The notes under the pieces are model-generated. The model was not told the DNA's origin. It searched no databases and saw only the letters and a program-made list of their open reading frames with translations. Position numbers and translations under genes: made by a program. A stretch of DNA of 64,000 nucleotides from Raphanus sativus (lineage: Eukaryota; Streptophyta; Magnoliopsida; Brassicales; Brassicaceae), in assembly GCF_000801105.2 (NCBI RefSeq), contig NC_079515.1, positions 21,909,407-21,973,406 of the forward strand. Reading direction: 5' to 3'. Positions 57,896 to 64,000 of the stretch are shown here, in pieces (the stretch's first letter is position 1; each line of letters opens with the position of its first letter).

Positions 57896-58288
57896 TCCTT
57901 GTTAAGTGAAGTCTCCTCAAAGATGAAGAGCATAGGAGATTGATGAAGCAAAGGTGAGATTGCACAGATTCAGAATAGTCAGTCTTAGTGGCGATCCGGC
58001 AAAGTTTGTCGTTGTCTCTCATATAGCTTCTCACAGGGTTTTAACTTTTGGCGATTTAAAAAATGAATCCTACCGATTGACGGCAATCAAGGGATGAAGA
58101 AGCGCCAAGCAAGTTCAAGCTAATCGGATGATGAGACGGGTGATAGTGTGTCCGACATGTCGCCGGAGATAGCATTGGTTCTCGCATCTTCGTTCTAGAA
58201 TGGTCGATAGCCTGGCAGCGTAACACGTGGTTTTCATGCGTCATCCTTTCCTCATTTAGGATTAGGTACCTTCGATTTAGGCTTTGAC
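57896..58288. other. Intergenic, no gene seen
   Basis: This segment has moderate GC and lies between the hAT-like element and the LINE. Short frames exist but none resembles a known family. Confidence 0.4.
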
Positions 58289-58377
58289 TTTTTTTTTTTT
58301 GACGGCTAACTCCATGTTTTATTAATTCAAGACGAAAAGGTTAGCCTGTTGAGCTAACCACGTCGGAATCAAAGTGT

Positions 58378-58858
58378 CTACATGGGAAAATAAATGTTAC
58401 GAAGGCGAGCTCCTTTTGCAAGGAGGTCGGCTCTTACATTGCAATTACGTACTATAAAAGAAATAGAGAAAACATCAAACTCAGAAACCAAATAGGTGAA
58501 CTCGTTCCACTCTGAAGCCAAGCTTGGCCATTCTTCTTCTTCATTGATCAGCTTAACTAGCTGTAAACAGTCCGATTCAAAGGACATTGAAGTAAATCCT
58601 AGCTGCAAGGAGCTTTTCATTGCATACAGTAGAGCATTAAACTCTGCATGTAGTGGGGATGATACCTGAAACATCCCAAAGGAACCATAGGTCTGGGACC
58701 CTGGTTCGATATCGAAGACGAAACCTCCACCAAAGAAGTTCGAACTTGTCACCCACGATGCATCCACTTGGCATCGAGGGAATGGTGACCTGTTCAAAAC
58801 CCCTACATTCTCGTGTCTTGGAGGCGCCGAGATGGTATTGTGCGATGTGATAACTTGA
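58378..58858 (-). pseudogene. LINE RNase H domain
   Basis: The frame reads an RNase H type-1 fold with the catalytic Asp in CQVDASW, Glu in HAEFNALLYAM and Asp in FESDCLQLV, ending NVRADLLAKGAR. It belongs to the C-terminus of the LINE ORF2. A one-base shift near 58,880-58,900 separates it from the zinc-finger part. Confidence 0.8.
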
Positions 58859-58859
58859 G

Positions 58860-61025
58860 ATACACGCCATACCTCTTCTTCCCTGTTTGCATGGCTAACC
58901 GTATCCGGGGAAGGATCGTTTCGCCATTGAAGACCTTTTCATTACGTGCTTTCCAAATGAACCACATGATCCAAGGAAATGGGGCTAAAATATTATTAGG
59001 TGTTCCTGCATTCTTAGCACGGAGAAGTAGATAATCAAAATTTGCCACAAGTGAGGCACACGGGAAGAGTCCCGGAAGTGTTGGTATATCAGACAAAGCC
59101 CACGTTTGGAGTGCCGGTGGGCAGAGAAACAAGCAGTGATTGATCGTATCCTCTTCATTCCCGCATCGGGGGCAGGTCCGGTCGATTCCACAGTGTCTGT
59201 CAACGAGTCTGCTGCAGGTCGCTATGCATTCAGAGAGAGCTTGCCAGAGGAAGTGTTTGATTTTTTGAGAGGTTTTCAGCTTCCATATCAACTCTTTTAA
59301 TTTGTTTGTACTCGGCTCCAACACCTGTTGCTCCTTCCTTTCTTCCTTCAATTGCGAGGCCAGATCATAGCCGGACTTTACTGTATATTGCCCCGACTTT
59401 GTATACAACCAACAGAAGCCGTCGTCCTTATTAAAATGGCTGGGCCGAATACTCTAGATCAGGGGAATGTCGCCTGGATCAAACAAAGCTTCCAAGGTAT
59501 CTAATCTCCATTGTTTTGAAATTGGATCGATGAGATGGCTCACGAGAAGATTGTGGTCTCTATAGATACCGTTGTCTAGAGCTGCTCGCGCAGGAGCTGT
59601 GGGGATCCACGGGTCTAGCCATACACGTGTACTACTTCCCGTTCCTATTGTCTTTCTTAGTCCTTCTCGCAAGAGATTTTGAGCTGCTAGAATGCTCCTC
59701 CACCCATATGACGGGGAATTTGATGATTTCACATCCATAGGACTAGTGTGCCTATAATATCTTCCTTTTAGAACGCGGACAAGAAGAGAGTTGGGATGAT
59801 CTAGGAGTCTCCATAATTGCTTAGCTAGTAAGGCTAAGTTAAAATCATAGAGATCTCTGAATCCCAATCCTCCTTTATGAAAAGGCAAACATATTTTCTC
59901 CCACGCTATCCAGTGAAGTCCTCGGTTATTTGCTTTAGTGCTCCACCAGAATTTAGCTATAGCTCCTTGTAGCTTGTTAATGACCTCTTTAGGAAGTAGG
60001 AAGCACGACATAACATATGTAGGGAGCGCTTGTGCTACTGACTTGAGAAGAACTTCCTTGCCTCCTTTAGATAAGAGTCTCGCTGACCATGAGTTGATAC
60101 GCTCATTCAATCGTTCTCTTATGAATGCGAAGACTTGCCGTTTGGAACCACAGATTTTTTCGGGAAGACCAAGATACATACCCATTCCTCCTTCCTTATG
60201 TATCCCCAGGGCTTGTTTTAGAGCTCCTTTTATCTCCTGGCTCACTTTATTACCACACAAGATGGATGATTTATCGAGGTTTAACTGCTGCCCCGACGCC
60301 CTTCCGTATAGTTTTATTATACGCATTAGCTCAGCACACTGCTGGATGTCGGCTTTACAGAAAAAGAGACTATCATCTGCAAATAAGAGATGTGATACCG
60401 CCGGACTTGCTCTAGCTATCTTCAGGCCTGTCAAACGTCCTTCGTCTTCTGCTCCCTTTAGTTGGGAAACCAGTGCTTCTGTTAATAAAATAAACAGAAA
60501 CGGAGATAGTGGATCTCCTTGGCGTAATCCCCGGGAGGGTTGTATATTGCCCTTAGGTTCCCCATTGAGCAGAACTTGATACGAAACCGATGAAACACAC
60601 CAATGGATCCAGGAAACCCATGTCGCGGCAAAACCCAATTTTAGTAGTAAAGCTTCGAGAAAATTCCATTCAACTCTATCGTATGCTTTGCTCATATCGG
60701 TCTTAACAGCCACAAATTTCGCCTTACACATCGGATTAGTACGCAAGGCATGAAAGGCCTCTTGTGCCAAGAGAATATTATCAGATATAAGACGCTTCGC
60801 CACAAAGGTGGATTGTGTCTCCGAAATCAGTTTCGGGAGAATCTTTTTGAGCCGTGTACACAGGATTTTGGAGATGATCTTGTAGCTCACATTGCACAGA
60901 CTAATTGGACGGAATTCAGCCATCTCGCTCGGTCTCTCTGTCTTCGGGATCAAACAAATATTTGTTTGATTCAGATGAGGATCAAAAGAGCTCGTGGCGA
61001 AGAACTCTTTAACCATCGTGATCAC
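58860..61025 (-). pseudogene. LINE reverse transcriptase and zf-RVT region
   Basis: RT motifs in order: FRPISLCNVSYKIISKIL, catalytic KTDMSKAYDRVEW, RQGDPLSPFLFILL and the FADD box (LLFADDSLFF). The zf-RVT segment follows (IKHFLWQALSE, CPRCGNEEDTINHCLF). An in-frame TAG at 59454-59456 splits the frame, since reading continues sensibly after it (IRPSHFNKDDGFCW). Confidence 0.85.
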
Positions 61026-62291
61026 CTCTTTTGCCGTAACCTCCCAAATTTTTGATAAAAGAGTCCAGTCATCCCGTCCGGACCCGGTGCCTTATCAGGA
61101 TTAATGTTCTCTACGGCTTTTCTGATCTCTTCATCGGCAGGGGCTCTTGTGAGTGCTTCGTTCATGGCGGGCGTCACTTTCACGGTAATATACCGGAGGG
61201 CTTCCTCAAAATCTGTAGTTTGTGATGAAGTAAACAGTGTCTGGAAATACTCAGTTGCTGTCTTCTCTATACTCTCTTCGCTCTCTGCCCAGCCACCATT
61301 CGGGATCTTTAGCTTCGTGATACGATTCCGGGCTCGTCTTTGCTTTGTTATGGCATGAAAGAACTTTGTGTTCCGGTCTCCATCTTTTAACCATAAGGCA
61401 CGACTCTTCTGTCTCCAGTAAAGTTCTTCTTCTCGAAAAGCAGTGCAGAGGTTCCATTTGAGATTCAAAAGCTCTACACTCGTTACGTTATCATCAACAT
61501 GGGCGCGTTCGAGCTGTTCTTTGATGATCTCGATCTTCTTTTGCGTGTTGGAGGGATTAGCTCTCTTCCATCGTGAGATAGCTCGGCGCACGTCCCTTAA
61601 CTTGATGTGTAAGGGTTTATTTTCGGATCCATAATTTGGTCCCCATCCCTCTTGGATCGCTTCTTTCAAGCCATCCTTATCCAGCCATCTCCTATCAAAC
61701 ATGAAGCTTTTTCGGAGCCTAATTTCCTGTGATTGTGTGCGTATAAGTATAGGACGATGGTCCGATCCCCAGAGTTTCAGGTACTCCACATTAGTGTGGA
61801 AAAGAGGTCGTGCCACTCTTCATTACCTACAGCACGATCAAGTCGGCATTGGACTTTTCCGGAGCTTCTATACCCCATCCAAGACAGTGAATTACCCTTG
61901 AAAGGGAACTCTATCATACCACAATCTGCCAGCATGGTTTTAAAGGACAAGAAAGAATTCTCAGGCCGTTTTCTCCCCCTCTTTTTTCATTATTCCCCGT
62001 GATTTCATTAAAGTCACCGCACATTAGCCAGGCGCCATTCCTGGTCGTACTCAAACGGGTCAGTCTCTCCCAGACATAGTCTCGGCACGCAATGACCGGA
62101 TCACCATAGACAAAAGTCATAAACACTTTGTGTCCCTCTATAGTAGCTGCAATATCAATCATACGATTATCGAAATAGAGGATAGACACATCATAAGAAT
62201 CCATATAAAAAAGTGCTAGTCCACCGCTTCTACCTTCCGGTTCCACGGTGAATAATTTATTATAACCAAAAGAAATTTGAAAGTCTTGCAT
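61022..62291 (-). pseudogene. LINE endonuclease C-half and start of reverse transcriptase
   Basis: The endonuclease part reads WLMCGDFNEI near 62,000 and the conserved SDHRPIL near 61,755. The thumb-like linker (KDGDRNTKFFHAI) and the RT entry INPDKAPGPDGM follow. The frame shifts near 61,975, near 61,810 and at about 61,050, where one T is missing from AAATTTTGG before the next RT block. Confidence 0.8.
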
Positions 62292-62299
62292 AATTTGAC

Positions 62300-62561
62300 T
62301 TGATATGTAACTTGGCCTTCATATTTAACTTGTAATAGAACTCAAAGTTAAACTTGCTTGTAAAATGCCCACTCGGCTTTCACTCCGATGAAATGAATGT
62401 GTTGACAAAAAAATATTTTTATTTTATTTATTATATGCGTAACTCCAATTTGTTACAAAATTTGTTTAAACTATCTTTTTAAACTATTTTTATATTATGT
62501 TTATGTGAAATAAAATAAAGAAAATATATTTTAAAACTTTACTATATTTTTAAACTCTATT

Positions 62562-62601
<40 letters not shown>

Positions 62602-63104
62602 TTATCTATTAAACTTAATTAAACTATTGACCCACAACATACCCACAGTCAATCCAAAAAATAACCAAAAACAGTCCGGTTCAGTTAGGGATAGGCGTTC
62701 GAATACCCGTTTGGGTTCGGATCGAGTATTTCAGATTTTCAAGTATTTTGGTATAGAGATATAAAATCCGTTCGGGGCATTTCTATATTTTGGATCGGGT
62801 TCTGATATTTTTAAATCAGGTTCGGTTATTTCGGATCGGATTAGATATTTAGATTTTGGAAAAAAATCAAATTCTTCATTTTTAAAATTTCTTGTATTTA
62901 AAAATATATATTTAACTTAATTGTTTTTAATTATAAAATATTAAATGATCAATAGATATGGAGATAAAATTTAAATCTAAAAAGACCGTAATTTGGTTAT
63001 TGTATTGAAATTTTGGATAATTTTTTTGTTAATGCACGAAACAAGAAGCAAAAATATGGTATAGCATCAATATAAATATTGTATTGTATGGACATGCTTA
63101 AGGG
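62300..63104. other. Intergenic, AT-rich
   Basis: At 62,300-62,410 there is a stretch ending in AATGTGTTGACAAAAAAA that could be the plus-strand tail of another non-LTR element. A (TA)n run lies at about 62,568-62,598. About 62,690-62,860 is made of TTCGGATC/TTTCGG words. No gene is seen. Confidence 0.4.
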
Positions 63105-63293
63105 GTTAGACCATCATTATTGGTGTCCACTCTCTCTCACTTAACTAAGGGCTTTCTTTTTTTTTTTTTTTTTGTTCGGTAGAAAGTAAGGGCACGCCCT
63201 TAAATAAGGGCTTTCTCACTCTCTTTCTTCTCGGTCCCCGCATTATTCCTCTTAAGGGCTTTGCTAAGGACTTCCCAATACTGATGCTCTTAC
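63105..63293. mobile_element. Possible small MITE
   Basis: The ends GTTAGACCATCATTATTGG and, inverted, GTAAGAGCATCAGTATTGG form imperfect 19-bp terminal repeats around 150 bp that contain repeated TAAGGGCTTTC words and a T-run. There is no coding capacity. The target duplication is unclear, so the class is open. Confidence 0.5.
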
Positions 63294-64000
63294 AATTTAT
63301 AATTATATGGTATACCATTAATATAAATATTTTGAATAAAATAAGAGAACTAAACCAAAAAATATAAGGTTAAGTATACATATATTCGATTATTTTAGAT
63401 ATCCACTCGGATTCAGATATTACCCGTTCGGATTTGGATATCCAATCTCTCCTAACTCAATATCCGTTCGGAAATTTTGCTACTTCGATTTAGATTTCGG
63501 TTCGTTTTTCGGGTCGAATTCGAATGCGGCTTCAGATATCAAATAAAGTGTTCATGCCTATGGTTTCCGTGTCCAGATTGTGTCCAGATTGGTTAAAAAC
63601 ATTGTTTTAAGCATATTTTAATTTTTTATCTTACAATATACATTATTGTTACATTTTACCAAAATGATATATAATTTTATATACTAATCATTTGTGTATT
63701 GATATGTCTCAAAAGCTAACATTATTTATTTATTGCTTCAGATTATAATAGTACTGTCCACGATTAGGTATTAGTCAGAATCTACATAAATTGGCTTAAA
63801 CATTCAAATTTAATGGAAAAAAGATTTTAATAAAAAAAATCATATAGATTGAAATGAATTTTGTTTTATATCTGTCATAAAAAGATTTAATGGCATATGA
63901 ATGAGGGAGTAAGCCTTTGTTGTATTTTGGACAAATTATTGGAGGTTTAGTTATTACTAGATTTCGAAACGTACAATCGTGCAGATGTTGATTTTCATTT
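63294..64000. other. Intergenic, AT-rich right end
   Basis: About 63,380-63,545 carries TTCGGAT/ATCCG words like those at 62,700, a common degenerate repeat. The rest is AT-rich without a frame or RNA gene. Confidence 0.4.

Larger units (their letters stand above)
58289..62293 (-). mobile_element. 5'-truncated, decayed LINE (L1-type non-LTR retrotransposon)
   Basis: On the minus strand the order is endonuclease (62,291-61,740), reverse transcriptase (61,740-about 59,900), zf-RVT (to about 58,870) and RNase H (58,858-58,378), ending in a T-run at 58289-58300 that is the poly-A tail. TTTGAC lies just outside both ends (58283-58288 and 62294-62299) and may be a short target duplication. ORF1 and the endonuclease N-terminus are absent, so it is 5' truncated. 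At least four frame breaks and one in-frame stop show it is dead. Confidence 0.85.

Overview
This is a plant nuclear window from the Brassicaceae, most likely Brassica. The reasons are GT-AG introns, AT-rich spacers, dense plant transposons (TRIM, Helitron, CACTA, hAT, LINE), and a gene order that, from my recall of Arabidopsis chromosome 1, runs in step with the At1g0662x-At1g0682x interval. No tRNA, rRNA, CRISPR or bacterial-type feature was found. Exon limits were read by eye from splice dinucleotides and frame continuity.

Left, conserved block (about 0.7-34.1 kb), in order: two tandem 2-oxoglutarate/Fe(II) dioxygenases of the ACC-oxidase-homolog type (the first broken by a TRIM retrotransposon); the photosystem II protein PsbP; a PTI1-like kinase (-); a BMS1-type ribosome-biogenesis GTPase (-), divergent from a domesticated MUSTANG transposase gene; a P-loop protein with a zeta-toxin-like kinase fold; histone H1 (-); a small protein resembling the C-terminal part of GTE bromodomain factors (-); GAUT6 galacturonosyltransferase; a Pol III RPC8-type subunit; and the last four exons of carotenoid isomerase CRTISO (-). 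These are mostly housekeeping genes that share ancestry rather than a pathway. BMS1, H1 and the Pol III subunit are growth-linked and carry matching promoter motifs (site II, telo-box, histone octamer).

Breakpoint and transposon block (about 34.1-49 kb): CRTISO stops at 34,141. From about 34.17 kb the sequence is the upstream flank of an F-box gene, into which a 1.05-kb Helitron and a CACTA (En/Spm) element were inserted. The CACTA element (termini at 35,402 and 48,968) contains an exactly 100-N gap. A TNP2 transposase gene and the start of a TNPA-like gene appear on both sides of it. The second copy differs mostly by one-base indels in homopolymers, so the duplication is probably an assembly artefact and the true element about 7.9 kb.

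Right block (about 49-64 kb): an F-box gene with a second copy of its flanks that lacks the gene; a NIP3;1-like aquaporin (-) with a 4-bp frameshift; an 811-bp hAT-like element with a perfect 8-bp target duplication; a decayed 5'-truncated LINE (-); and a small MITE-like element. The nearest Arabidopsis relative of the aquaporin lies, from memory, elsewhere on chromosome 1, which agrees with a synteny break at about 34.17 kb.
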